A program made the translations under genes and the position numbers. From Plasmodium coatneyi (Eukaryota > Apicomplexa > Aconoidasida > Haemosporida > Plasmodiidae), in NCBI RefSeq assembly GCF_001680005.1, contig NC_033567.1, positions 1,922,001 to 1,986,000 on the forward strand: a DNA stretch of 64,000 nucleotides, written 5' to 3'. The notes under the pieces were generated by a model. The model worked only from the letters and a program-made list of their open reading frames with translations, did no database searches and was not told the DNA's origin. Position 1 is the first letter of the stretch. Every line of letters begins with the position of its first letter. Shown piece by piece: positions 33,501 through 43,318 of this stretch.

Positions 33501-35242
33501 CAGTACAGGTTCAGTTCTGCCTTCTCCATGTAGCTTTTATTTTCACACACTGTTCCAACATTTTCTTCACATGTTAATCCATCATTCTTCCCCTTAATAT
33601 CTACCTCCATGCTGTCGTTATTTTCCAATTTTGGGGCGCCATTTTGGCTAGCTCCCAATTCGTCACTTTTTACAGATTCTAGATTCTCACATCTGTTCTG
33701 TACAATGAAATTATCGCTGTCGCTCATGATGACAACAGATTTAATACTCAGAGGACTCCTGAACCCAATCTCCGTCGAATATTCATTGTACTTAATAAAG
33801 TACCCAATCGCATTGTTCATTTTATATTCCCCTTCAAATATGACTCGATCGTTATATATTAGCATACCCCATCCATTTCGGACGTTGTTTATCGTTTCCC
33901 CAATGTAGTGGTACTTCCTTCCCTTTTCCTTCTCTGATGTATTTACAGATACGCTGGACACAGACGAATAAGAATCGAACATTTTGTTTCGTTCCCCAGA
34001 CCAGTTGGAAGTTCCCTTATTTCTGTTCCCTTCATATGTGTTGCAGCTATCATAATTATATGCCTCGTTGGACCAACTGGAGACCTTTTCTTCCACCTCA
34101 CATTTCTTAGTATAGCTCTGCTCATCGCAGCGCTTACTATTGTTACTGTCAGTGGAAAACTCTGATTTAAAATGTGTTGTACTTTGCTTGTTTTCTCTTC
34201 TTCCACTGTATGTAGAAGATCCCTTTACTGATGACCCCCTTGGGTTAACCTCCCCTGGGATGAATTCCCCCACGGGACAACCTTCTCCCGATGTAGACTC
34301 CCGCACAGTTGCATTTTCTTTTCTAGAGAAGGACGAATTAAACCTATTTATCTTCTTATCATCACAATATTCTTTGCTCCTTATAGAATCGTCATACGCA
34401 TAATACATGTTTGATATTCTGTTCCCCGTGTAGGTATGGTACAGAAACTCTGGGTTCTCATTTTCGATCAGTTCGATGTCTATTCCTCCCGTGTCGTGAA
34501 CCACTAGACTCTTCACGTTCTTCTTCAGGAAGACATCCGAAATGACGTCACTGTTTACAAGTTTTGCCCTCTTGGCGGTTTTCCCCTCACTTCGGTTCTG
34601 TTCCATACTCTTGGTACCTTCCCTGGGCACCCCCCCACTGCGGTATTCACCGGTTCTATATTCACCGGTTCGATATTCATCACTGCTCATCTCTCCAGAT
34701 TCTCCATCCGTTTGTGATTCCTCCGAGCTAGTGGCGCTCCTCTTGCTCCCATATGTGTACCTTCTGCGCCCACCAGATCTACCCCCGTCCGTATTTTCAT
34801 CCAAATCGCCCTTCCGATACGTAACGCTGTTTCTACTCATTCCGCTACCACATCGACTGTCCCCTTTGGCCAAATGGGGAAGTTTAACATTCTTCGATTT
34901 GTTTGAATGTCTCGAAGAAGTCTTTTTTTTTTCCTCCTCATCTTCCTCACTTTGTTTATCCTCCCCACTGTAAATCACATTCCTCGATAAACTCTTAAAT
35001 ATGCTGTTAAAAAAAGACGGGTAAAATTGGGAACTTCCTTGCTCACTGATATTTTTAGGTGGCTCGGTCTTAAACCTCCTTTTATTCCTTGCATACTTCT
35101 CACGATACAGCTCCTCATATTTGTTCTCGTTAAAATTGTTATTCACGTTTAGTCTCTCATCTAAATTCCGTATGTTATCATAAAATAATTTGTCCGAATT
35201 CCAAAACAGTTTTCTCGACACCCCCGGGGAGAGCTCATTCAT
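30512..35242 (-). CDS. TKL3: Tyrosine kinase-like protein kinase, TKL3 type (MORN-like, SAM and kinase regions)
   Basis: A single-exon gene of 1576 aa. The N-terminal 1000 residues are mostly Ser/Asn/Glu-rich low complexity with a short MORN-like pair near 33790-33920 (NGWGMLIYNDRVIFEGEYK). A SAM domain follows at about 31880-32090 (WSVNMLYNFLKMIGLKKEA ... ILKLTDKELKRLNI). The kinase domain fills the C-terminus: Gly-rich loop VGGGSYAQVFRARYRGKY, VAIK-type lysine in VACKLF, catalytic loop HRDLKLSN, ISDFGLST, and YAAPEVLKG. All catalytic residues are present, so an active Ser/Thr kinase is expected; a poorly conserved insertion of about 150 residues splits the N-lobe. The same MORN-SAM-kinase order is known for P. 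falciparum TKL3, whose activity was reported to need the SAM domain. The first ATG in frame, 35242, is chosen over a non-ATG codon upstream. Confidence 0.92.
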   Translation of the reverse strand: MNELSPGVSRKLFWNSDKLFYDNIRNLDERLNVNNNFNENKYEELYREKYARNKRRFKTEPPKNISEQGSSQFYPSFFNSIFKSLSRNVIYSGEDKQSEEDEEEKKKTSSRHSNKSKNVKLPHLAKGDSRCGSGMSRNSVTYRKGDLDENTDGGRSGGRRRYTYGSKRSATSSEESQTDGESGEMSSDEYRTGEYRTGEYRSGGVPREGTKSMEQNRSEGKTAKRAKLVNSDVISDVFLKKNVKSLVVHDTGGIDIELIENENPEFLYHTYTGNRISNMYYAYDDSIRSKEYCDDKKINRFNSSFSRKENATVRESTSGEGCPVGEFIPGEVNPRGSSVKGSSTYSGRRENKQSTTHFKSEFSTDSNNSKRCDEQSYTKKCEVEEKVSSWSNEAYNYDSCNTYEGNRNKGTSNWSGERNKMFDSYSSVSSVSVNTSEKEKGRKYHYIGETINNVRNGWGMLIYNDRVIFEGEYKMNNAIGYFIKYNEYSTEIGFRSPLSIKSVVIMSDSDNFIVQNRCENLESVKSDELGASQNGAPKLENNDSMEVDIKGKNDGLTCEENVGTVCENKSYMEKAELNLYCPQKFPTISNYTGLSDFRRTPGVFTTPNSTKLHKENVLMNNLLNSIKESECSPQKKEQGGKAKNLAVVSSYIRRNSKHKTTPARSINYLKPPMMHLIKNNIILNRNSFLKNDKPASSRKRREQKTTMHCSSPMSIIVTSFDTDEESGSSGNDPHGESNQNEENENEGTPSVENATTRSCTQSVTVFSERGAEVVHQKEFDVGDMKNNGLTILQLENNNDVKGIHSVKEDDEGTHFANDEEKGEAAIEGSVDAYREDTNKYTDGKTNKDVERADVPMTGEEAERSAHFTNDSSDEGEAEAESNGQNKLNIVITDEYRNLLCDNINNDNFVIKNNEIRTFEEFIEKQEYEGGGGKDQWREAMRDPGEGDVSSVRTTFEGDPPKCNTEEKEENVKKEQDEKKEQDVKKEHDEKKEEVHFGHPDKAYIRRRLRGATFPETHDDRQKNCFLFIDDYLTSNDDKFNLINQDVKLRASDYNKWSVNMLYNFLKMIGLKKEAYLFKIHKIRGYHILKLTDKELKRLNINNSYVRKFVLSVFRFLVNSMDSADPLSLNFNTNRKFSFNEIQTICNSDIMILNKVGGGSYAQVFRARYRGKYVACKLFLYNPKDMSEESYCESYISTPRSSHKYIFPKITPSLSTFGEQHFSDKPLLPSTEGGMDTGEAANHPGGNHMGVMQSTQRVRCDSGGGSTEGEDLHREDSPKEHSPKEHSPYGLATQKKGNEGDAPNANSTSYTLQRNKKIKKMANLEIFRYFPTPVKYRNYEAKILYSLQECSYVIKLLGVCSLREGEESLILQYCSGGSLEKYIYMDEKKKNSAYTRYLSRPQIVKIFQQVAEGMHNVHSKHFFHRDLKLSNILLDGNQDAVISDFGLSTHFSLNDSPTAYAMYGNIFYAAPEVLKGEGFFKESDVWSFGVSLWEALTRKIAYDGMSASESFCKISSGELVLPIPRDLPLELSELLKSMLEYDFTKRPLFDVIARRLERIRLEAEQKLHVDIHSFFDG

Positions 35243-35763
35243 TGCTTCCACACAAGGGGGCAAAGTGAACGGGAGTGTGTTCGCTGGCCTCCTCTACCAG
35301 CTAAGCAGGTTCGTACGTCCTACTGCGTATTACTGCGTATGTCTCTTTCACGTGGATACTGATCCCTCTACAGATGCGCGCCGCAGTCCGCTCTTCGCTT
35401 GCAAGGAAGATTTCCCTCGTCCCTTCCGCCAACAAGATGCAAAAAAAAAGTTCCCTTCAATGTTCACAAACAAATGGATACTACATATACACACACTTCG
35501 TTTTATTCCAACCCCTACTTATGCTCATATTTAAAGCAAACAAGGGGTGTGTAATAAATTAACGAGGTGAAGCAAAACACATGTATGTTTGTGCGATGCC
35601 TGCGGTATATCACCGCTTACATAACAAAACGATACCATGCATAATGAAAAAAAAGTATCGAAATATCTGATCAAATAAAAAAGGATGGTGGCTCAATTTT
35701 TCTTGTCCCGAAATAGTAAAAACTTCGCAGAAAACGCGAAAGAATGTTGGAAACTTTTTGTAA

Positions 35764-35798
<35 letters not shown>

Positions 35799-36484
35799 CC
35801 GTATTATCATCATTTGGGAAAATGCGCTTTCGCTCATCACATTTTTTTTTTTTTGCATCCCCCCAAATATGTTTAAATCGTCCAGTTATTCCTTCGCATA
35901 TCTAGTGGAAATCCCACCCTCCATAGTTATTTTTTTCATTTTGTGACTTTCAAATTTCCCTTTTTTCCTTTTTTTCTGATTTGTCCACCCGCGTCCTCCC
36001 CTACGCGCTGCTGTAATTTTTTTGCAAAGTCCAAAATGAGCGAAATAATTTTATTCTCATATATTTCGCGAAAGATACGTCCAAATGGGAAGTAACCAGG
36101 CACTGGGGAGAAGGGACCATTTTATCTCCGGTGAAAAGCGAACATCGTTTATCTCTTTGTTTGCTTTTTTCTTAATCATCCTTGCGGAGTGAAAAACACC
36201 ATCTCGCACTATAAATGGCCATGCGCCTCAATTGATATATGTAGTATGTACGTGTGTGTATATACGCACCTTATGTTCTCCTCCCTCTTTTCCTTTTCTA
36301 ATTTCCTCTGTGCGAGGTTTCCCACTGCACACACCCTATATAACTGATCCGTAGACTTAAATTCTTGGGGGGCACTTGGCTCATTATAGGCATATTTACA
36401 TGCCCTTAAATATGCCCATACCGTATGCACACATACAGGGGGGGCCTTCTCATTTGTGCTTCCGCAAAAGGGGAAGGAGTCATT
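35243..36484. promoter_or_regulatory. Divergent intergenic region between TKL3 and a small plus-strand gene
   Basis: This 1.2-kb region must hold the TKL3 promoter. It has a 30-base A run at 35765-35794 and T runs near 35842 and 35965. Short ORFs lack protein character. No motif is claimed. Confidence 0.45.
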
Positions 36485-38236
36485 ATGACGCAAGAAGACA
36501 GAACATTGTTGCCCCCACAAGGAGATAACCCTATTTCATTACTCTCCTTTGAAGGTAAAGTTCAATGTGCCATCCTTGGCAACCATCAAATGTGCACCTT
36601 TTCCCATAACTGGTGAGTAGATCTTTTTTTTTTTCTAAAAGGGTAATGTAAAATAGGTTGTGTTCATTTTCCTTTCTTTGGAGCTTCGACATAGGAGCAC
36701 AGATACATCCCTGTGCAGGCGTTAGTACCTTTATATAGCTGAACATATAAGTATCTATGCTTTCCGGGGAAGAGCCCACACTTTGTTGCAATGACGAAAA
36801 ATTGAAAAAAAAAAAAAAAACCTAAAGGGAAGAGGGCCAAATTAGACTTACACCGCTCATATGGGATGTGCTGCTTTTCACCTGAACGGAGATTTTTTTT
36901 TTTTTTTTTGAATAAATGGGCAAAGAGAAACGAAAATGAACAACTGTTCGGCAAGCGGGTGATTGCGCGAAAAAAAAAGAAAAAAAACAATGAAAGGAAC
37001 ACAGTTCAGCAAATGGCAAATATAATTACCACCCTTTTTTTTTTTCTTTTGTGTATTTTGGCATAAACGCAGCGGTGTTTGTCTTTGGCTAGAAAAATGG
37101 CTATCTGTGCTTTGACAGTATATAGGTAGAGGGCCTCGCCTCTTTTCTGCGCAATAAATGGATCATTCCCTTTTTAGAATCGTACCATATGCTGGTATGC
37201 GCATATCTGCATTTTTTTGCGTACCTACTGCGCGTGTATACAATGCTTCTACCTTCAACTTTGGAAAAAAAAGCCAAATGAGGAAACTGCTCATTTATGT
37301 GCTTCCTTCGCAGTAACAACATGTCAGAAGACTACAATTACAAGTGCGTTCCTTTTTTCGTGAGAGAAAACTTCTTTTTTTTTTTTTATAAATTAATAAA
37401 AAAGGCTGCATGAGTAATTGCACCGTGGTATCACCACGCGTATATAGTATAAACCAAACGGGATTGATGCAAACATAAAAGAGCATAATTTTTTCTACCA
37501 CTATCATTGAATATGCACGCATATGTATACGTATATATTTATTTCTGCATGTTGGGACGACTACGTGTACACGTTCTTTTCTTCTTCTTTTTTTTTTTTT
37601 CATACTCATATGCACGTTGTGAAGATTTCCTGAAGGTCGTAAAAAAAGGAAAAATGAGCCTGCAAGTGAACTGCCAAAAACAACACGCGGAATTTGTAAT
37701 GTAAAACGTGAGAACAGGAAAAAAAAAAAAAAAAATTAGCCACAGCGAAATAAGCAAAAAACAACCGTGGTCACCGCAACTATATTTTTTCTTTTTTTTA
37801 CATGATGATACATACACAGGATGTTTAAAAATGAAGTGTTCATAGCATGCCGAAAATTTCGCAAACCTTCGCATGAGCAGTTGTTTTATTTTTTTTTTCT
37901 TCCCCCCTACTCCCCGAAAAAATAAGAAACATAAAACGGCAGAAGAGCAAAGCCTGGAGGATATGGTAGGTAGTATGACAGAAAGTGTGGCACCCCCCGC
38001 TGAGATTACTGCGCCGTTGCAAATCACAGCGGTATCGCAAAAACGTCAACGTGACCTCGCCTGATAAAAGGGAACTTCGAAATTGCCCTCTTCAAACTTA
38101 TAACGAGGTTCCCCAACCGAGTGGCGTTGAAGTGAAAACGATCCGCAAGTTGAAACATGCCAAGAAGATAACACGTGGGTATTCCCAGCAACTTTTACGC
38201 CCATCTACATCGATCTCGCACATGCCCCTACATTGA
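36485..38236 (+). CDS. Tentative five-exon small gene, unknown function
   Basis: Starting at the ATG at 36485, exons 36485-36612, 37314-37343, 37625-37700, 37927-37965 and 38030-38236 connect with GT..AG borders (donors GTGAGT, GTGCGT, GTAAAA, GTAGGT) and keep phase throughout, ending at 38236 after 159 codons. The product is hydrophilic and Lys/Arg-rich, with segments such as DYNYKFPEGRKKRKNEPASE and VEVKTIRKLKHAKKITR, which look more coding-like than the other frames. No domain is recognised. The weakest points are the 30-base and 39-base exons and the final exon, whose end might instead splice near 38176 toward a KKYVEKFAPKAM reading just before GluRS. The gene would be divergent from TKL3 and upstream of GluRS. 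Confidence 0.38.
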
Positions 38237-38395
38237 GCACACCGGTATATGCATCCACCTTCCCGTGCGTGCAAAATTACCCCCTACAACTTATAAAGAA
38301 TAAAAAGAAGTACGTAGAGAAGTTCGCCCCAAAGGCGATGACCATATAGGGAACCACTTCCGGCTCATCCTCATAGTCAAAGTAGAGCACCACAA

Positions 38396-40894
38396 ATGCG
38401 TGACTCCCCGCTCGCTGCCATAGCCCTGAACCCCTTCTTGGCCTGTATTAACAGGAGGGCGTCCCTACATAAACTAACCGAAGAAGAAATGGTAGAGGGG
38501 GTCAAAATCAAAATCTACTACGGGAAGAAGTACCCCTTCGTATGTAGAACAATAGTTAACGTGCACAAGAGCCTCTGCCAAAAGGAGAACGCAACGGGAA
38601 ATGACCACTCAGCCAACGACAGGGTCAATTTTGTGAAGGACGAAAATGTAGAAGAAATAAAGGTAGAGTTTGTAAGTAAGGCAAGCGCGCAAGATCCAGA
38701 CAATTGCATAAACACGACGGATAAAATATTCGCAAAGAATCTAGACCTAATATTGCAAACCAAGTTATACCACTCCTTCTGTGAAAATAACAAGAAAGAA
38801 GACAAACAGACAGACGTCTATATACAAGCGCAGTACGACGAATGGGTAGACTACTTCAGGAACAAACAAGTGCAAAAGGAAATACTAACGATCTGTGACT
38901 ACCTAAATAAACACCTCCATTTAAATACCTTCATATGCGCCGACTATTTAACCCTCTCCGATTTGTATGTGTACTACGAAATGTATAAATATTTTAACGT
39001 GGCCAATTGTTACAATGTGAAGTACTCGAAGCAGTTTAGGAATATCAACAGGTGGTTCAAGTTAATCACCTGTTTAGTGAATTACCCAGATGCAGAGTTA
39101 AAGACAATGCTGAAGAAGGAACTCGAAAGGAACCAAATAAATATTACAAAAGATGCAAACACCAATCAACTGTTAAAGCAAAAAGTCGTGTGCACCTCCT
39201 ACGGTGGTAAGTTGCAAAACGCAGAAAAGGGAAATGTAGTAACGAGGTTTCCCCCAGAACCATCAGGCTACTTACACATCGGTCACGCCAAAGCGGCATT
39301 TCTAAACAGCTATTATGCAAATATGTATGAGGGAAAAATGCTACTCCGATTTGATGACACGAACCCAGTTTTGGAAGACATAAAGTTTGAAACATCCATC
39401 ATGGAGGATCTAGAAAATTTAGGATTAAAGTATGAAAAGATTAGCTACTCCTCGGACTATTTTACAACCCTAGAGGAGTACTGTATTAAGTTAATAAAAA
39501 TGGGAAAAGCCTACGCCGATGACACCAGTGTGGAAGAAATGAGGAACCAAAGAGGCGAAGGAATCGAATCCGTAAATAGACAAAACTCCGTAGAACAGAA
39601 TCTACAACTGTTTGAAGAAATGCGTAAGGGAAGTGAAGTAGGACAGAAAAATTGCATCCGAGCGAAAATAGATATGCAGAGTAAGAACAAGTGTATGAGG
39701 GATCCAGTCCTATACAGATGCATTGTGGATACACCTCACCACAGACACGGGTTCAAGTTTAAGTGCTACCCGACCTACGATTTTGCATGCCCAATAATAG
39801 ATTCCATCGAAGGAGTAACACACGCATTGAGGACCAACGAGTATAGTGACCGCATAGAACAGTACAACTGGATTATCACAACCTTCCAGTTAAGAAAAGT
39901 GTATATTTACGAATTTAGTAGAATCTCATTCGTCAGAACGGTTATGTCGAAAAGGAAGTTAAAGTGGTTTGTTGAAAATAAGGTAGTGGATGGCTGGCTA
40001 GATCCACGCATGCCCACTATCAAAGGTATCCTCAGAAGAGGATTAACAAAAGAAGCCCTGTTCCAATTTATCCTAGAACAGGGACCCTCCAAATCGGGAA
40101 ACCTCATGCAATGGGATAAACTCTGGTCCATCAACAAGCAGATAATCGACCCAATCATCCCCAGGTTTGCAGCAGTAGATAAAAAAAAAGGAATCATTCT
40201 TAAATTAACCGATTTGACAGAAGACATTGTCGAAAAGACGAGAGATCTACACATGAAAAATAAATCCCTTGGCACGTGCTCCATGCTATACACCAACCGT
40301 TTCTTTATCGAATTGGAAGACGCACAAACGTTCGCAGAGCAGGAAGAAATTACCCTCATCAAACTCGGAAATGTGATCATCACCAGTATTGTAAAAGAGA
40401 ACAATAATGCTGATGGAACAGACACCCCAACCATTAAGGAAATAATCGGCAAGTCCAATTTCGATGGAGACTTCAAAACGACAAAGAAAAAAATACATTG
40501 GGTCCCATACATACCCGAAAAATTAATCACCTGTACGCTTTACGAATATGACCACTTAATTACCGTTGACAAATTTGAAAATGATAATAAGGAAGACTGG
40601 ACTAAATTTATTAACTCCAATAGCAAGTACGAAACGGTGGTGTACGCCGAACCAGCTATCACCTCCCTCAAAATGTCGGACAGATTTCAATTCGAAAGAA
40701 GGGGGTACTTCATTGTCGACAAGGTTGTGGGTAACCACCTCCATTTAATTAAAATCCCCGACGGGAAGTCCAAAAACATGTCTATCATCAGTTCCAAGGT
40801 GAACCCAAAAAATCTGGCCGGCACGAAAAACAAGGCACCGGACGCATCGGAGAAGGCCGCCAAGGGGGACCAATCAAGCCACGCGAAGCCTTAA
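38396..40894 (+). CDS. Glutamyl-tRNA synthetase, cytosolic (eukaryotic GluRS)
   Basis: A single-exon gene of 832 aa, the usual size for a eukaryotic GluRS. The N-terminal 240 residues have the GST-like fold seen in eukaryotic GluRS (ICDYLNKHLHLNTFICADYL, typical of the GST C-terminal helices). The class I catalytic core then opens with VTRFPPEPSGYLHIGHAKAA, containing the HIGH motif, followed by LLRFDDTNP, and the KMSKS loop appears as RTVMSKRKL. The C-terminal beta-barrel anticodon domain is intact (PYIPEKLITCTLYEYDHLIT), with a short Lys/Ala tail. It ligates glutamate to tRNA-Glu. The GST-like domain, and the lack of an apicoplast leader, favour the cytosolic enzyme over GlnRS or the organellar GluRS. 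The ATG at 38396 is first in frame; one at 38486 (MVEGVKIKIYY) is a possible alternative. Confidence 0.93.
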   Translation: MRDSPLAAIALNPFLACINRRASLHKLTEEEMVEGVKIKIYYGKKYPFVCRTIVNVHKSLCQKENATGNDHSANDRVNFVKDENVEEIKVEFVSKASAQDPDNCINTTDKIFAKNLDLILQTKLYHSFCENNKKEDKQTDVYIQAQYDEWVDYFRNKQVQKEILTICDYLNKHLHLNTFICADYLTLSDLYVYYEMYKYFNVANCYNVKYSKQFRNINRWFKLITCLVNYPDAELKTMLKKELERNQINITKDANTNQLLKQKVVCTSYGGKLQNAEKGNVVTRFPPEPSGYLHIGHAKAAFLNSYYANMYEGKMLLRFDDTNPVLEDIKFETSIMEDLENLGLKYEKISYSSDYFTTLEEYCIKLIKMGKAYADDTSVEEMRNQRGEGIESVNRQNSVEQNLQLFEEMRKGSEVGQKNCIRAKIDMQSKNKCMRDPVLYRCIVDTPHHRHGFKFKCYPTYDFACPIIDSIEGVTHALRTNEYSDRIEQYNWIITTFQLRKVYIYEFSRISFVRTVMSKRKLKWFVENKVVDGWLDPRMPTIKGILRRGLTKEALFQFILEQGPSKSGNLMQWDKLWSINKQIIDPIIPRFAAVDKKKGIILKLTDLTEDIVEKTRDLHMKNKSLGTCSMLYTNRFFIELEDAQTFAEQEEITLIKLGNVIITSIVKENNNADGTDTPTIKEIIGKSNFDGDFKTTKKKIHWVPYIPEKLITCTLYEYDHLITVDKFENDNKEDWTKFINSNSKYETVVYAEPAITSLKMSDRFQFERRGYFIVDKVVGNHLHLIKIPDGKSKNMSIISSKVNPKNLAGTKNKAPDASEKAAKGDQSSHAKP

Positions 40895-41733
40895 TCAGCG
40901 CGCGCACCAGAATTTCTTTCCATTTATTTTTATTTTCATTTGAAGGAAAGCTTCACCCCATGGATGGCTTTTTTTTTCGCTACGTCGCTATGTTGCTATG
41001 TTGCTATGTTGCCATGTTGCCATGTTGCCATGTTGCTGCTTCATTGATTTTTTTTTTTTTTTTTCATTTTTTCACTGCCATTTCTTCATTTCTTTACTTT
41101 TTCGCGCTGACGGCGAACACGCAAAACATAGGCCCCGAGACCGCGTGTAGTTTTAACTGTATAAAAATTGGCCCGCAGAAGTGGCTCGGCAGGACGTCGC
41201 GTAAATCCTAACTAACTGCTCCCCACCGTGACCGCGATAAGGCCACATTATTAGGCCACCACGCGAATACCGCCCCGCAGTTTCGCCCCGCCGTGGTAAA
41301 AACTTTTACCCGCAAAAAAGGGGACAGGATCCCCTCCTTCATTTTTTGCCACGATAACACGCTGCATGCGCCGTCGTACTTGACCTCGAAAAATAATTTC
41401 TCAAAAAAATATATCGCCACTGAGTCATTTCGATGAGAAAACATCGCAAGGAATATATTTTTTCCTCCCCCTTATTTATCCTATTTTTTTTCCATTCTAT
41501 TAAAACCTTCCAACCATATAAACCATTACGCATAGTATAACTCTATTCTATGTATGCGCCTCCCCCCCCGGCGTTCTAACAACTTAAGGTATATATTTCA
41601 TTTATTTTAAAAAATTGTGAAGGCCCCGTTGGTGAGGAATTACTTGCCAAGTTGTTCCTGGAAGGACACCACGTGCATTCGTACGAACTCCTCTGAAGTT
41701 GCATCCCTCCACGAAGCTCCACCTTCACCAATT
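40895..41733. other. Intergenic region between GluRS and the Nudix gene
   Basis: It carries an 8-bp tandem repeat and a T run (41048-41064) just after GluRS, then the upstream region of the Nudix gene. The Nudix frame is open to 41617 but has no ATG before 41734. Confidence 0.5.
40990..41037. repeat. 8-bp tandem repeat ATGTTGC(C/T) x6
   Basis: Six head-to-tail 8-base units lie about 100 bases after the GluRS stop codon. The unit is not a multiple of three and the region is outside genes; likely a polymorphic minisatellite in the 3' UTR. Confidence 0.9.
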
Positions 41734-42896
41734 ATGCGCATCCAGGCGTGCTTCCTCCCCCTTGCCCTTCTACTCCTGTGTGCACTTTCACGACTGTACA
41801 CAACCCCGTGCCCCTGCAACAAATCGAAAGCCACCACCAGTAACTTCACCACGGCTACCATGACAACAGAAGAAAATGCTAACGCGAAGGATATCATTAA
41901 CTCCAATTTCGAGGACAATAAAGAGGAGCAGGTGATCATTGTAAATGAGAATAATGAGTTCCAAGAATTGAAAACGAGAAAAATTATGAGGACGCAGAAT
42001 TTGTGGCACAGAGCTACATCCGTTTTTGTTTTCACCAAAATAGGTGAAGACTATTTTATTTATGTACACAAAAGGTCTAAGATAAAGGACTACTGCCCGT
42101 CATACTATTCCATTGGTTTCGGTGGAGTCGTTTCAGAGGGTGAAGATATGCTCGGAAATGCTGTAAAGGAGTTGGAGGAAGAAAGTGGGATAGAGAAGTC
42201 CCCCGAACAGCTTTTCGATTTGGGTGTGGTCAAATGTGACACGGAATGCTCCAGATGCTTTATTGGTTCCTACGTAAGTCTCTCTTTGGGCGAGCCATGT
42301 CGTCCTATGGTGCGGCTTCTTCGCATTTCCGCGTGTTGAAGCGATAATTTCACTCTGTCACTAGTTCCTCATGCCACATTTTATCGCGCCATTAAACCCC
42401 TCTCCCCTACAGGTTGTCTTCATCGACCCCGACTTCCAGACCACCCCCCAGCTGAATGAAGTCGAATTTATCACCCGCATTCCGCTGGACGAATTTGACG
42501 AATTCTTACAAAAGGAGAAGTTCACAGTTATAAGTAAGAACAGAAACGCGCAACTTCCTCATTCTGCCTGATTTTCTATCTTGTCACGACATTTGCGTTT
42601 AAGGGGAATGAACATTTTGCGGCGCTTCATTCGTGGAAGGTTACCCCCATCTGAATGTTCCAATGGGGTATTTGGACAGGGAAACCACATATAGCTATTT
42701 TTTTTTTTTTTTTTTTTTTTTTTTGTTCATAATTTTTTGTGTGTGTGCATATAGGCATGTACCTATATGCCTACGCTTGGGCACATTTGACATTGTGAAA
42801 ATTGTTCCCCACTTTGCAGGCAAAACCGTGTATAACCACCTCAAGCACAAAATGACTAAATCCGCCTTAGACGAGATATACAAGAAAATCAACTAG
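41734..42896 (+). CDS. Nudix hydrolase with N-terminal signal peptide
   Basis: Three exons, 41734-42273, 42413-42533 and 42820-42896, join in phase to give 245 aa. The Nudix box is complete: GVVSEGEDMLGNAVKELEEESGI (G x5 E x7 (K)E xx EE x G), with Lys in place of the usual Arg. The preceding HRATSVFVFTKIGED and the KIKDYCPSYYSIGFGG strand resemble the YfcD-type Nudix subfamily, whose substrates are not well defined. The N-terminus (MRIQACFLPLALLLLCALSR) is a clear signal peptide followed by a Thr/Asn-rich linker, suggesting entry to the secretory route and perhaps the apicoplast. The downstream exon (KTVYNHLKHKMTKSALDEIY) forms the C-terminal helix. The enzyme should cleave a nucleoside-diphosphate-linked or similar pyrophosphate substrate with Mg2+. 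ATG 41734 is the first in frame. Confidence 0.85.
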
Positions 42897-43318
42897 CGAG
42901 TTGTTCTACCCACCATAAAAGAAGAAAAAAATATATGCTATAAGTTTTAGTTCCCATGTAGATGCTTTTTTTTTTTTTTTTTTCATATACACTCATGTGT
43001 ACACATTAATTTTTTGCATCCCCCTGAGCGACGCTGTTTCCCTTTGCATCCCCGTGTTGATATAACACGCGGCGTCAATGCAGAAGAAACCTTTTCTGTC
43101 CATTTGCCAGGCCTCATTTATGCCGTCCGTTCTTCCCCTCATGTACGCGAAACAGTTACATTTTTTGCTTGAACCACAATGATAATTCTTTTTTTTTCAC
43201 CGCGTTATTGAGTGTTGAGCTGAACAAACTTCACCCCCTGAACAATCAAAATAACCTCTACCCCTGAACGCCCCTCCTTTTTGCCACCACCACCCACGGA
43301 AAAGACAGCGCTCCCCCA
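42897..43318. other. Intergenic region
   Basis: A tandem spacer with a T run at 42966-42983. No feature beyond likely UTRs. Confidence 0.55.

Noticed and set aside
39907..40530. 207-codon minus-strand ORF opposite GluRS
   Set aside because: It overlaps a firmly identified gene and its composition mirrors the GluRS codons.
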